Source: an uncultured Porphyromonadaceae bacterium
Lineage (GTDB): Bacteria; Bacteroidota; Bacteroidia; Bacteroidales; Coprobacteraceae
Direction of reading: 5' to 3'
Length of the DNA stretch: 64,000 nt
NCBI GenBank assembly: GCA_900545915.1
Contig: URAV01000011.1
Coordinates: 1-64,000 of the forward strand
A program made the translations under genes and the position numbers. A model generated the notes under the pieces. That model ran no database searches and was not told the DNA's origin. It saw only the letters and a list, made by a program, of their open reading frames with translations. This document shows, in pieces, positions 49,101 to 57,570 of this stretch (position 1 is the stretch's first letter; each line of letters opens with the position of its first letter).

Positions 49101-49803
49101 TTACGGAGTCTCTCAACGCCGACCGGTCAACGGAGCTTCATCAACAACATACATTCGCAAATACGATCCGGCAGAAATAATCGATCAATGGAGTGCGAAA
49201 TGTGATGCATCCGCACCGACAACTCCGACAATGATCAAGCAAGAATATAATGCTACAAACGGAATATTTTCTCTCGAAGCATCACCTGCTACTGATATGA
49301 TGTCTGCAGAATATCAAATAATCAATACAGCAAATCAGGAAATGGTAATCGATACGATTATCCACCGGGAAAATATATTCGGTGTTACCGGATACTTTGA
49401 AATCGACGGGAAAATAGATTTAGAAAAATCATACCTGCCAGTCGATTTAAACGAAGGAATCGATCTCAGCACTTTCACAGCAAAACTTCCCACAGGAAAT
49501 TATAAAGCAAAAATCCGTTATCGTGATAATAATCTGAATTGGAGCGATTATTCTGATATCAATTCTTCAATCGACAGTCCGGCCGAAACCGATAATGACG
49601 TCATCATAGCAGGAGGAACAGCAGAAGTCGTGATCGTATCCGATGGTGGAATTGCCGAAATTTACTCCCCTTACGGGGCATTATTAGCCAAAACGATACT
49701 GACAAACGGAGAGAATAGGATCAATGTCACTCCCGACTCACAAGTAATAGTGCGTGTCATACGGAATAATAAATGTACAGTTAAGAATCTTCGGGTAAAA
49801 TAA
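46132..49803 (+). CDS. Secreted metallophosphoesterase with CBM-like modules
   Basis: The 1223-residue protein has a signal peptide ending in LPASAQ. Three carbohydrate-binding-like beta-sandwich modules follow at about residues 21-232, 243-414 and 428-601. The second and third are near duplicates, both with EWTRYEIKVD and SGGSVQNEAVTYY. A fibronectin-like domain (about 605-700; PTVEYGTTDLNLTATG) as in purple acid phosphatases precedes a calcineurin-type phosphoesterase: FGDSHE, CTGDIIYN, AAGNHDFE, FGHHGH and YGHTHS. The C-terminus ends in a beta-rich domain that could be a T9SS signal. Binding of glycans and phosphate release outside the cell are inferred. Confidence 0.88.
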   Translation: MKKSLLAGIFLLTTLLPASAQNLLQDGGFENTKTYDYANNKSTGELPRISALGKLGSNTETNNPVMEAETVVQGSWYRKSANSGYNHGKIVTDDYAEGEKALNLSITAGSTTAKLDTWDNNTAIQYVTIDRTKQYVLKFKAKNLVGNYPVFAGMSVGGGYEVSGSDWITLSSNWEEYSLTIDPTQHQASDTHYSDGDFQKSGVVFGNRTEYDENNKSLESSILIDDVRLYEKGSEPEEGDVKDFIINGNFETGEPNTSIVTGTDKWGDFVGKWALVIKDKSTGTGSITTEDVHNGSQALKVELTNISARYHFFLTQELQNFTPGEYTFALWMKASKADIPFRVDFSIDDDNIDVVKSAQTTAIEWTRYEIKVDLSDKTSEDLSTLRIRIRPNCESGGSVQNEAVTYYIDDISFTSTSSEEEKPDEGEQKEFITNGDFEIGDPNSSIVMGTDPWGSNLVNTWGLVIKDGSTGTGTITTEEVHGGSQALKIDLTNINYRYRFFLAQEVKNLAPAEYTFVMWMKASKAGIPFRVDFSISNTVDVLTSSQTTSTEWTRYEIKVDMSSIKATDLSTCRISIRPNCTSGGSVQNEAVTYYLDDISFKGIVPDVIIFQPEPYLQSKTTESILINWRSADGEKGVPTVEYGTTDLNLTATGTTKSVGSLKWSGVRLTGLLPDTEYQYRCRIGDNISEVYKFRTLPDKNVSRKIRFLSFGDSHEASSVTPVREAALKFLKQEFGEDLQNHFDFITCTGDIIYNYGQYENEFVESLFTPNKELTNALPMNIAAGNHDFEKNDSEHSYFYDFMDFTDLSDAEGDAKGKYYAQQIGNALYIYLNTNRQYLCPTDNSNQTYQTNTETQLKWLKDKLTTAESDNTIDMVFIFGHHGHRYEMWSAPDNTATREEIAERLFPVFENSTKIKMYMYGHTHSVERGILELKNGKSITLFLNGNGGSYPDYFGKYSTNIDYPEIHRNSEFIGFAITEVDPVEKSYQTTYYGVSQRRPVNGASSTTYIRKYDPAEIIDQWSAKCDASAPTTPTMIKQEYNATNGIFSLEASPATDMMSAEYQIINTANQEMVIDTIIHRENIFGVTGYFEIDGKIDLEKSYLPVDLNEGIDLSTFTAKLPTGNYKAKIRYRDNNLNWSDYSDINSSIDSPAETDNDVIIAGGTAEVVIVSDGGIAEIYSPYGALLAKTILTNGENRINVTPDSQVIVRVIRNNKCTVKNLRVK
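46856..47935 (+). repeat. Tandem duplication encoding two CBM-like modules
   Basis: Bases about 46856-47370 and 47422-47935 encode modules two and three of the phosphoesterase and remain very similar in DNA, for example around GTACAAAATGAAGCCGTTAC and GTACAAAACGAAGCCGTTAC. This indicates a fairly recent internal duplication of about 0.56 kb. Confidence 0.8.
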
Positions 49804-49860
49804 ACCCTTCGCTTTTTAAACGATCTGCTGATCCAAAAAAAGTTTCAAAATAAATTCTCG

Positions 49861-49905
49861 AAATGACTCCTGAAAAGTTCTTCATTTGACTTTTAGGAGT
49901 CATTT
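49861..49905 (+). terminator. Terminator after the phosphoesterase gene
   Basis: AAATGACTCCTGAAAAG pairs with CTTTTAGGAGTCATTT, a 16-bp stem with one bulge, followed by CATTTTA. It lies 57 bases after the stop codon. Confidence 0.85.
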
Positions 49906-50081
49906 CATTTTAAACGACTTTTTATACCTTACTCCCCAATAAAACAAAACTTCCGGTACTTTTTTCAAGAACAAAGTTATTAAAAACAGATATTACTATT
50001 TTTTTAGTTTGATTTTAAGGAGATTTTAATGTATATATTAAGGACTTTTTTCTTACTTTGTTCTTGTTAACTTTTTTCTAA

Positions 50082-50254
50082 AAAGCCTGTCTAAATTTTA
50101 CTCGGGTTAGGATTGAGAGTTTCTTTCAAGGATATTTTATCGTTTTTACGAGGAGGATAGCAGACTTCCGGCAAGTGAAAACGGGATAAAAGACCGGAAG
50201 AAAACACCCAAATGACCGGATAATATTTTTTGTCGGAAAATTTATACAGGCTCT
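50082..50254 (+). repeat. Dispersed inverted-repeat element, copy 6
   Basis: The 173-base copy starts AAAGCCTGTCTAAATTTTAC and ends AAAATTTATACAGGCTCT. The interior shares GAGAGTTTCTTTCAAGGATA, AGGAGGATAGC and AGACCGGAAGAAAAC with the 43225 copy. It ends 14-23 bases before the start of the acetylesterase gene. Confidence 0.9.
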
Positions 50255-50276
50255 AAACATAACACAATTGATAGAA

Positions 50277-51704
50277 ATGAAAAAAATAGCGCTTATCGCC
50301 TTTTTAGCTTTTATTTCAACTACACTTTTCGCTAAAGTAAAATTACCGGGCGTCTTAGCAGACAATATGGTACTTCAGCAACAATCCCAAGTTCAGTTAT
50401 GGGGAAAAGCAAAACCCGGAAGTATAGTCAATATAAAACCTTCTTGGGCAAAAAGATCCTATACCACAACGACAGGAAAAGACGGGAAATGGATACAAAA
50501 AATAGCGACTCCGGTAGCCGGAGGCCCTTATGAAATTACATTCAACGACGGAGAAAAAACAACATTAAAAAATATCCTTATCGGAGAAGTTTGGTTTTGT
50601 TCGGGACAATCCAATATGGAAATGCCGGTACAAGGGTTCGATCGACAACCGGTAAATAACATTCAGGACATTCTTATTAAAGCCAAAAAAGAAGTTCCGA
50701 TCCGGTTCTGCAATATTCCCCGAATCACGGCAAAAACTCCGCAATCCGATTGTGAAACCCGATGGGAAGAACATACTCCCGAAGGAGTTGCCAGAGCCAG
50801 TGCTACGGCTTATTTCTTTGCAAAATATTTAAATGAAGTACTCGATGTTCCCATAGGGTTGATAATCTCGAATTGGGGAGGCTCGAAAGTAGAACCGTGG
50901 ATGAGTATTGAAGCTCTCACCCCATTCAAGGACGAGGTCGATATTTCTCATCTGGCTAATGACAAACCTATAGGTCCTAAACAAGTATTACCGGGAGTAT
51001 TATATAACGCAATGATCTCTCCTGTTATCAACTACACGATAAAAGGAATGATTTGGTATCAAGGAGAAAGCAACAGAGGACAAGAAGAACTCTACGGACG
51101 TTTAATGCCGGCATTTGTAAAAGACTTACGTCAAAAATGGGGCTTAGGAGACTTCCCGTTCTATTATGTACAAATAGCCCCGTTCCAATATGACGGTGTC
51201 GATAAAACATCTTCTGCAAAATTACGAGAAGTTCAACTCCGGAATATGAACGAAATTCCGAATTCGGGAATGGCTGTAACTTTAGACATAGGAGAAAAAA
51301 CTAAAATTCATCCGGCAGAAAAAGAAAGAGTAGGAAACAGATTGGCATATTGGGCTTTAGCAAAGACTTACAATAAAAACAATTTCGGATATTCCGGACC
51401 TATATACAAATCTATCGAAATAAAAGGGAATAAGATTTATGTCAATTTCAGTAATGCACCCAAAGGAGTAGCTCCTCTCGAAACGGAATTACCCGATTTC
51501 GAAATAGCCGGAGCTGACAAAATATTCTATCCGGCAAAAGCTATCATAGAAGCCCAAAGCGGACGTTTAGGAGTCAGTAGCCCGCAAGTTCCGAATCCGG
51601 TTGCAGTCCGCTACGCTTATAAAAATTTCGTAGTAGGTTCCCTCTTCGATGTTTACGGGCTTCCGGCCTCCTCTTTCCGCAGTGACAACTGGGAAATAAA
51701 ATAG
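50277..51704 (+). CDS. Secreted sialate O-acetylesterase
   Basis: The protein (475 residues from MKKIALIAFLAFISTTLFA, a signal peptide) is an SGNH-type esterase that removes O-acetyl groups from sialic acids or other glycans. The nucleophile Ser is in CSGQSNMEMPV, and WYQGESN, ISNWGGSKVEPWMS and IHPAEKERVGNRLAYWAL carry the other family blocks. An N-terminal beta domain (LPGVLADNMVLQQQSQVQLW) is typical. A start three codons upstream (50268) is also possible. It converges with the PUL, which suggests, without proof, a related role. Confidence 0.92.
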   Translation: MKKIALIAFLAFISTTLFAKVKLPGVLADNMVLQQQSQVQLWGKAKPGSIVNIKPSWAKRSYTTTTGKDGKWIQKIATPVAGGPYEITFNDGEKTTLKNILIGEVWFCSGQSNMEMPVQGFDRQPVNNIQDILIKAKKEVPIRFCNIPRITAKTPQSDCETRWEEHTPEGVARASATAYFFAKYLNEVLDVPIGLIISNWGGSKVEPWMSIEALTPFKDEVDISHLANDKPIGPKQVLPGVLYNAMISPVINYTIKGMIWYQGESNRGQEELYGRLMPAFVKDLRQKWGLGDFPFYYVQIAPFQYDGVDKTSSAKLREVQLRNMNEIPNSGMAVTLDIGEKTKIHPAEKERVGNRLAYWALAKTYNKNNFGYSGPIYKSIEIKGNKIYVNFSNAPKGVAPLETELPDFEIAGADKIFYPAKAIIEAQSGRLGVSSPQVPNPVAVRYAYKNFVVGSLFDVYGLPASSFRSDNWEIK

Positions 51705-51736
51705 TTAACACAAACACACACTACATAATTATGAAG

Positions 51737-51768
51737 GAAGCGTTCCTGTGAAGGAATGCTTCTTTTTT
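51737..51768 (+). terminator. Terminator after the acetylesterase gene
   Basis: GAAGCGTTCC pairs with GGAATGCTTC (one G-T pair) around a 6-base loop and is followed by six T residues. It lies between the convergent acetylesterase and the last PUL gene. Confidence 0.92.
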
Positions 51769-54700
51769 ACGGAATAATCTTATACCTGTAACTTTTTCCC
51801 GATTCATCCATCAATTTCAACACATATACACCTGAAGGTAAATCCCTTGTCGAAATACGATAAGAAGATTCACTCTCCTTTTGCCATTTACACGGAAATA
51901 TCATACCTTGTATATTAAATATCTCCAAATTTCTCAGAACCTTTCTTCCGGTATTGATACGTAATGACTCACAACCCCTCAAGATCCATATTTGCGTATT
52001 CGCAACAGAACTCTCAACCGATGAGGGCATTAACTCCCATGTCTCAGGAAGTTCCCTTATCTCGGACAGAGATAACTCATCGTTATAAATACGTATCTCA
52101 TCCAATATTCCCGTAAAAATATATTCTGTATCAGTACGATCTTTTCTACCATAAGTAATATCCTTATCCGTAGTTCCAATATTTCCGGAATGTTTCATAA
52201 ACGAATAAAATTCCCCATTGATATACAACTCCATAGAATAGCCCGTATATGCGGCAGTAACATAATAAAATTTATTCAGATCCAAAGGAATCTTATAATC
52301 CAAGTCTTTTGTTCCGTCAGAAGTATTTACCGTCCACCTCAAAGTCATATCGGGAGAAAGCGATATCTTATACCGTTCTTCCCAACTACCATGAGAAACA
52401 AGGAATTGCTCTTTCCCGGGCTTATTTTCCGGAGAAACCCAAAAACCGATTGTCACCTTATCCTGAAATCCGAGAGCTTCGTCATTTTCCGTATATAAAT
52501 ATGAAGACGAAGACAAAGAATATGCCGAAGATTCACGACCCAACGCATCCGAAACAAACGAGCCACCTTCAGGTATCGCATCATAAATTCCGAGACTTGC
52601 AGCATTAGAACAGTCACCGTTTAGAGGATAGTAAATCAAGGGTGTCTTTACTGCCGATTTTTCTTCCTTAACCAAAACCTCTAACGACTTCACATCCTCC
52701 CCGAACCGATTTTTCGCAGTACAACTTATCGTATATACTCCGGGTACAGAAGGTAACGTCCAACGGCAGGAAAGATCCGAAAGATTTTCTATATCACCGC
52801 CGTCACACTCCCAAGAAACCGTAAGCCCCGGCGTTTCCTCCGCCAATACCGAAGTAACATCTATCGTTTCTCCCGGAGACAAAGGCATAGGCGAACTTGT
52901 TTCAATACTTGTCAATGAAGGTTTATCATATATACTCTCCAACACCTCGACAGTTACCTCTCCCGATATGGTTTGATTACGAGCGCTTCCGACAGCCTTT
53001 ATCGTATAAAAACCGAGAGTAGAAGGTACATTCCAGTTTAAATAAGACCCTGTCCACTCACTTTGAATAGGTTCGCCATTTACACTCCATTGATATACGA
53101 CAGAAGCTCCCAACGGAATATTATCCGCATACACATTCAACTTAACCGTATTACCCGGAACAGTTACTTCCTGATCTGCGACTATTGCTTTTAGCCTCAA
53201 ATTTCGGGAATAATCATAACCATAATAAAAATCGATAACTTGGTCTCCCGCCAATAAATGATGTCCTGAAACTGTTTGTTCCGTACCGGAAGGTATAACG
53301 GTCAGCAAGCAAACCCCGTCCGATGGAACAAAAAAAGAAGCTTTCCCCGAAATTCGAGAAACCACATTCCGCTCGGATATGGCATCATACAAATCATATT
53401 CTCCCGACGGTAATTCCAACTCTACCGTCTTATCCTCAGAATAAGGATTATAATACAAATAAACCGGATAAACCGTATTTCCGAAAAAATCTGTCTTATT
53501 AACATCTATCCGGAGGATACCATCGACATTGGTTTTCTCGATCAATGCCGCCAAATATCCGACACTAGAACCGCTATACAAAGATATATTCGTAGCAGCC
53601 CAGCCACCTCCGGTAGCATCCCCCATTACATAAGGAGATTTATTATTCCAAATCTCTTTCATCGATTCATAAGGAATACAACTTTCGGTATCATAAATAG
53701 AAGACCAGCTATAACTTTGCGGTTCTTGATGATCTTCCGGAAGTACGTTATTATAAAATAGGCGACTTGCATTCGCGATATTCAGTAACCACTTCCCGAT
53801 CGCACGCGCATAACGTTTGTCATATTTCGCAACAGGAGCTAAAGCTGCCGCCTGCTGAAAACCGTTCATAACAAAGGCATAATCGTCTCCGTTATCATTT
53901 GCCTCACCGATAAGCCCCGAAACATCATATCCTCCCCATGTACCGACAATCGCACCCCAACCGCGAGTACGCCCCCAATCGAAACACCAATTAATCAACC
54001 GGTCTATATTATAAGAACAATCCTGCTCCGCATTCATTCTCGCAGCAATCAACGTTCCATAAGGCAACTGCAACTCATAAGAAGGATTCTCTCCGAACGC
54101 ACACAAAAATTCAAGCGCAAGCTGTGCTCCCTCAAAATATTTCTTCTCTCCGGTCTGGGTATAAGCCTGATAAAGCAACCAGGCTATTGTCCCGGCAGAT
54201 TCAGGCTCTTTTGCACCGCTTGTCAAAGGCTTTCCGGTAGCTAAATTAAATGCCCGGTGATTCATATCCGGAACAGTCCAAGGTTGCAAGCTACCACCCA
54301 ATTTATAAATAGCCTCCAACCAACGATCTGCGACTTCAGTAAATTGAGTTTCAAAATCAGCATCGGCATCCGGATAAAGAGAATAAAGCTGATAAAAATA
54401 TACATTAGGCATGAGATCATACCACCAATCTTTTCCCGATGTCGCAGAATACCCGTTCAGATAGACATTCTGTTCATTTTTCTTGTTAAAAAAATCTTTA
54501 GTATAAGATACATAATTCTCTCCGTCATCAGAAGATTTGTCGATACCCACCAAAGATGCGCCCACAATAGCCGGTAATATGTTAATCGCCTCTGCCTGAC
54601 TGCCGTGACTATTCGATCCGACATAAGTATCCAAACGTATCTGCTTAGATCCGGGATAATTATTTCCTTGCGATTTAATCTCAATCAGAGGTAAATAACT

Positions 54701-54895
54701 ACCCGTTTTATTCTTGTCGAAAACAAATTTATCATAAGCCTTTGCAACCGATTTCCAATCCCTCATCTGATAAGGAGACGGGAGATTCGGCATCTTCTCG
54801 ATTCTCGAAACGGGAATCTGATCGGCAAAACAAAACATGCCGGTGTTCAAATAAAAGAACAGGCTAAAGAATAAGTATAATATCTTTTTCATCAT
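51767..54895 (-). CDS. T9SS-exported PUL protein with LamG domain, unrecognised enzyme family
   Basis: The 1042-residue protein has a signal peptide (MMKKILYLFFSLFFYLNTGM). Residues about 28-530 form a helical, aromatic-rich domain paralogous to the lipoprotein at 60688: both share a RIxxMPNxPxPY start, LVGIDK, a K/R-DWWYD block, YDVSGL and AIGKW. The look is that of an (alpha/alpha)6 glycan-active enzyme, but I do not recognise a CAZy family. Two Ig-like domains (about 565-755) and a LamG-type lectin domain (about 765-945) follow. The end, LRNLEIFNIQGM...GVYVLKLMDESG, is a T9SS sorting domain. It is the last gene of the PUL, after a hairpin. Confidence 0.75.
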   Translation of the reverse strand: MMKKILYLFFSLFFYLNTGMFCFADQIPVSRIEKMPNLPSPYQMRDWKSVAKAYDKFVFDKNKTGSYLPLIEIKSQGNNYPGSKQIRLDTYVGSNSHGSQAEAINILPAIVGASLVGIDKSSDDGENYVSYTKDFFNKKNEQNVYLNGYSATSGKDWWYDLMPNVYFYQLYSLYPDADADFETQFTEVADRWLEAIYKLGGSLQPWTVPDMNHRAFNLATGKPLTSGAKEPESAGTIAWLLYQAYTQTGEKKYFEGAQLALEFLCAFGENPSYELQLPYGTLIAARMNAEQDCSYNIDRLINWCFDWGRTRGWGAIVGTWGGYDVSGLIGEANDNGDDYAFVMNGFQQAAALAPVAKYDKRYARAIGKWLLNIANASRLFYNNVLPEDHQEPQSYSWSSIYDTESCIPYESMKEIWNNKSPYVMGDATGGGWAATNISLYSGSSVGYLAALIEKTNVDGILRIDVNKTDFFGNTVYPVYLYYNPYSEDKTVELELPSGEYDLYDAISERNVVSRISGKASFFVPSDGVCLLTVIPSGTEQTVSGHHLLAGDQVIDFYYGYDYSRNLRLKAIVADQEVTVPGNTVKLNVYADNIPLGASVVYQWSVNGEPIQSEWTGSYLNWNVPSTLGFYTIKAVGSARNQTISGEVTVEVLESIYDKPSLTSIETSSPMPLSPGETIDVTSVLAEETPGLTVSWECDGGDIENLSDLSCRWTLPSVPGVYTISCTAKNRFGEDVKSLEVLVKEEKSAVKTPLIYYPLNGDCSNAASLGIYDAIPEGGSFVSDALGRESSAYSLSSSSYLYTENDEALGFQDKVTIGFWVSPENKPGKEQFLVSHGSWEERYKISLSPDMTLRWTVNTSDGTKDLDYKIPLDLNKFYYVTAAYTGYSMELYINGEFYSFMKHSGNIGTTDKDITYGRKDRTDTEYIFTGILDEIRIYNDELSLSEIRELPETWELMPSSVESSVANTQIWILRGCESLRINTGRKVLRNLEIFNIQGMIFPCKWQKESESSYRISTRDLPSGVYVLKLMDESGKSYRYKIIP

Positions 54896-54923
54896 ATATT
54901 GTGTGTGTCAGATAAATATAAAA

Positions 54924-54971
54924 GGAGGAGACACAGAAGAAGACCTTATGTCCGTTTCCGATGTCCCCTCC
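54924..54971 (-). terminator. Hairpin inside the PUL operon
   Basis: On the minus strand GGAGGGGACAT pairs with GTGTCTCCTCC and is followed by TTTTATATTTAT. It lies between the LamG lipoprotein gene and the last PUL gene, so it may reduce read-through into the latter. Confidence 0.55.
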
Positions 54972-54998
54972 GGGATTAGGCTAAATCAAAAATGATTC

Positions 54999-56090
54999 TT
55001 ATTTTTTCTCGTCATTATACAATTTCGAAACCTGACCTTCGGTAAGAGCGATATTATAAATCTTCAGCTCATCCAAAGAACCGGCAAAATAATCCCATCC
55101 TGAAGGCTCGATAGGCAATGTAACCCAATCCCATGTCGTAGCTTCAGCATAAGTCGTAGCACAACCGATCAAGAACGGAAGTTTTTCTCCTGAGGCAGGA
55201 AGATAAGCAGATTTCTGAGATCCTGCCAAACCCGGTTTTCCACTGGCATCCCAAGTCTTTGTCAACTCTCCGTTAACATAGAAAGATAAAGTATGAGCGT
55301 TCAAATCCATAGCAACGACCAAATGAGTCCACGTGTTTATCGGGCATGATTCTACATGTTCATTATCAGCATCGACACCGGCAACAGTCGTAGCAACGGT
55401 AAAGAAAGGTTTACCTTCATTCTGAAGATTCAGTTTCCAGTTTTCCCAATAATTCATAGAGAGAATATAATTCCCGGCTCTGCTTTCTTTCGGATTTACC
55501 CATACCGAGATAGAGAGCGTATTGCTGAGCAATGACGTTTCACTGAAATCGTCAACTTCAAGGCATGCTCCATTATCAAAACTCAAAGCTTTTCCCTTAA
55601 CCCCGTCAACAAATGAAGGAACTTGAGTATTCGTACCGAAAACCTCACTCGGTCCGGTTTTCATCTTAGCAACCCATGCTTGCACACCGGTAGAAACGAG
55701 ACTTGTACCTTCTCCTTCATCAAAACTCCATTCTGCCAACAAATTATCCAAAGGAATCGCGTCATACGCACTTTGTTCAAAAGTAGTTTTCGCTTCTTTC
55801 AACTGAACAAGCAGATTATTCAACGTCGTTTGCGTCAGATCTCCGGCTACAGCACTCTTAATTGCATTCACTTTCGATTGAAACGTAGTAATGGCAGCTT
55901 CAGGATAATCATCCGTAGTCGCACTACTCAACAAAGATTCACATTCGCTCAGCAATGCATTGATCTCTGTCAAGTCCAGAGGAGTAGAGTCCTTATCATC
56001 ATCGTCATTCCCACAAGAAGGCAAAAAAAGCGTTGTCAAACAGGCTACCATCAAGATAGCGATCATTCTGAAATTTAAAAATTTTCTCAT
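54999..56090 (-). CDS. Surface lipoprotein with LamG domain (putative glycan-binding protein)
   Basis: The 363-residue protein has a lipobox (LFLPSC, Cys26) followed by GNDDDDKDS, the acidic signal for surface display in Bacteroidetes. Residues about 40-115 are helical (LLSECESLLSSATTDDYPEA), resembling a FIVAR-like bundle. Residues about 118-355 form a concanavalin/LamG fold (LLAEWSFDEGEGTSLVSTGV, LSISVWVNPKES, FAGSLDELKIYNIAL). Its place after susD is that of a SusE/SusF-type surface glycan-binding protein. Ligand unknown. Confidence 0.83.
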   Translation of the reverse strand: MRKFLNFRMIAILMVACLTTLFLPSCGNDDDDKDSTPLDLTEINALLSECESLLSSATTDDYPEAAITTFQSKVNAIKSAVAGDLTQTTLNNLLVQLKEAKTTFEQSAYDAIPLDNLLAEWSFDEGEGTSLVSTGVQAWVAKMKTGPSEVFGTNTQVPSFVDGVKGKALSFDNGACLEVDDFSETSLLSNTLSISVWVNPKESRAGNYILSMNYWENWKLNLQNEGKPFFTVATTVAGVDADNEHVESCPINTWTHLVVAMDLNAHTLSFYVNGELTKTWDASGKPGLAGSQKSAYLPASGEKLPFLIGCATTYAEATTWDWVTLPIEPSGWDYFAGSLDELKIYNIALTEGQVSKLYNDEKK

Positions 56091-56136
56091 GTTCGTTTAA
56101 TTTTTAATTGTGTTATTAATGGATATTATGATTATG

Positions 56137-57567
56137 TTACTTTATTCCAAGATTAGCATCTTTTTCAGACTGTGGAATCGGGAAATAAAAACGAGGTTCT
56201 TGCCATTTAAACGAAGAGCCCAAAGCTGCTTCCGCTACATCTTTACCCCAACGCATCAAATCGAAAAAACGGTGAAATTCAAATCCCAATTCCTTACGGC
56301 GTTCTTTACGGATTATCTCACGCATCGCCGATTCCGTAACTGTACTTACCCCAGCCAGACCAGCCCTGTCACGCACCTTGTCAACTTCTACTTTAGCAAG
56401 ATCTGGATGATGAGTTTCATTCAGTGCTTCCGCCTTCATGAGCAGAATATCGGCATATCTTAAATAAATATACGATAACCCGCCATCACCTTTTGTACCT
56501 TTACCGACTTCGTCCAACGGCTGATTATGTTTTTTTACAAGATAACCTGTTGCCGGAGACCATGAAGAGCTGAAGACATCTCCATTAAACCAATCCTTTC
56601 CATCTCTTCCGATCGAAGCATCCAGACGAAGATCATCCTCTCCATTCACTTGCTTTTCGTCAAATGCATCTACATAACTCTGAGTTGGAGCATCGAAATA
56701 ATAACCCGACTCATTTTGCGGAGCTAACCACTGATTAAGAGAATTTCCCAATCCGGGATTCTGACCGCTTAAAAAACGAATAGCGAACAAAACCTCTTTA
56801 CTATCTTCACCTCCTAATTTGAATAAATTGGAATAAGGACGTTCCAAATCATAAATATCCAAATCCTCGATCAATTGAATAGTGGTCAAAACATCGCCAT
56901 ATTTTTGTTGATAAAGCTGGGCTTTAGCCAATAATCCGTATGCTGCGCCCCGAGTCACTCTCCCTGCATCCGAAGTCGAATAAGAGACCGGCAACGTCGA
57001 TGCATCTCGAAGGTCTTTTTCGATCTGACTATAAATCGCAGACACGGAGCTCAACCCCACATGAATAGACGCATCATCGATTTGAGGAAGCAGCTTCAAC
57101 GGCACTTCTCCATAAATATTTACCAAATGGAAATACACAAATGCTCTGAAAAACTTAGCCTCAGCAACATATCGGTCTCGTAAAGTCGCATCCATATCGA
57201 TATTCGGGACATAGGCAATTACATTATTGGCACGGGATATTACTTCGTACGATGACTGCCAAAATTCAGAAAGAACACCATTATCGGCATTTGCCGAAAA
57301 ATCATCTATATAAGAAAGATCAGCCTGATCGCCATCGCTACCACCCTTTACTGCGTCATCCGACGCAACATCTCCGAACTTCCATAAATCTATGCAATAA
57401 GTAGCCGCATTATAAACACCATTTACAGCCAGTTCGGCTTGTGTAGCATTCGAGAAAATATTATCAGAGTTAAAATCTCCTTTTAACTTCTCATCCAGAA
57501 AATCGTCACAGGCAGAAAAAGTACATACTGCCAATGCCGCTATAATTATATTTTTCATCTGTGTCAT
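56137..57567 (-). CDS. SusD/RagB family outer-membrane lipoprotein
   Basis: SusD-like proteins sit as lids on SusC transporters and capture glycan at the surface. The 476-residue protein has a lipobox (VCTFSACDDFLDEKL), the TPR-like N-terminal region with YVAEAKFFRAFVYFHLVNIY, and the C-terminal RYADILLMKAEALNE and RKERRKELGFEFHRFFDLMR typical of the family. It starts 3 bases after susC. The Met three codons in (MKNIIIAAL) may be the real start. Confidence 0.96.
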   Translation of the reverse strand: MTQMKNIIIAALAVCTFSACDDFLDEKLKGDFNSDNIFSNATQAELAVNGVYNAATYCIDLWKFGDVASDDAVKGGSDGDQADLSYIDDFSANADNGVLSEFWQSSYEVISRANNVIAYVPNIDMDATLRDRYVAEAKFFRAFVYFHLVNIYGEVPLKLLPQIDDASIHVGLSSVSAIYSQIEKDLRDASTLPVSYSTSDAGRVTRGAAYGLLAKAQLYQQKYGDVLTTIQLIEDLDIYDLERPYSNLFKLGGEDSKEVLFAIRFLSGQNPGLGNSLNQWLAPQNESGYYFDAPTQSYVDAFDEKQVNGEDDLRLDASIGRDGKDWFNGDVFSSSWSPATGYLVKKHNQPLDEVGKGTKGDGGLSYIYLRYADILLMKAEALNETHHPDLAKVEVDKVRDRAGLAGVSTVTESAMREIIRKERRKELGFEFHRFFDLMRWGKDVAEAALGSSFKWQEPRFYFPIPQSEKDANLGIK

Positions 57568-57570
57568 GTT

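Larger units (their letters stand above)
49804..50267. other. Intergenic region with terminator and repeat copy
   Basis: This 464-base region holds the phosphoesterase terminator (49861-49905), an AT-rich promoter-like stretch with CTTACTTTGTTC near 50053, and a full copy of the dispersed element (50082-50254). I saw no ORF. If the promoter-like site is real, the repeat lies in the leader of the acetylesterase gene. Confidence 0.7.

Noticed and set aside
2667..50254. CRISPR array as an explanation of the repeated sequences
   Set aside because: The repeats are dispersed over tens of kilobases, are 150-175 bp long with inverted ends, and have no regular spacers or cas genes.
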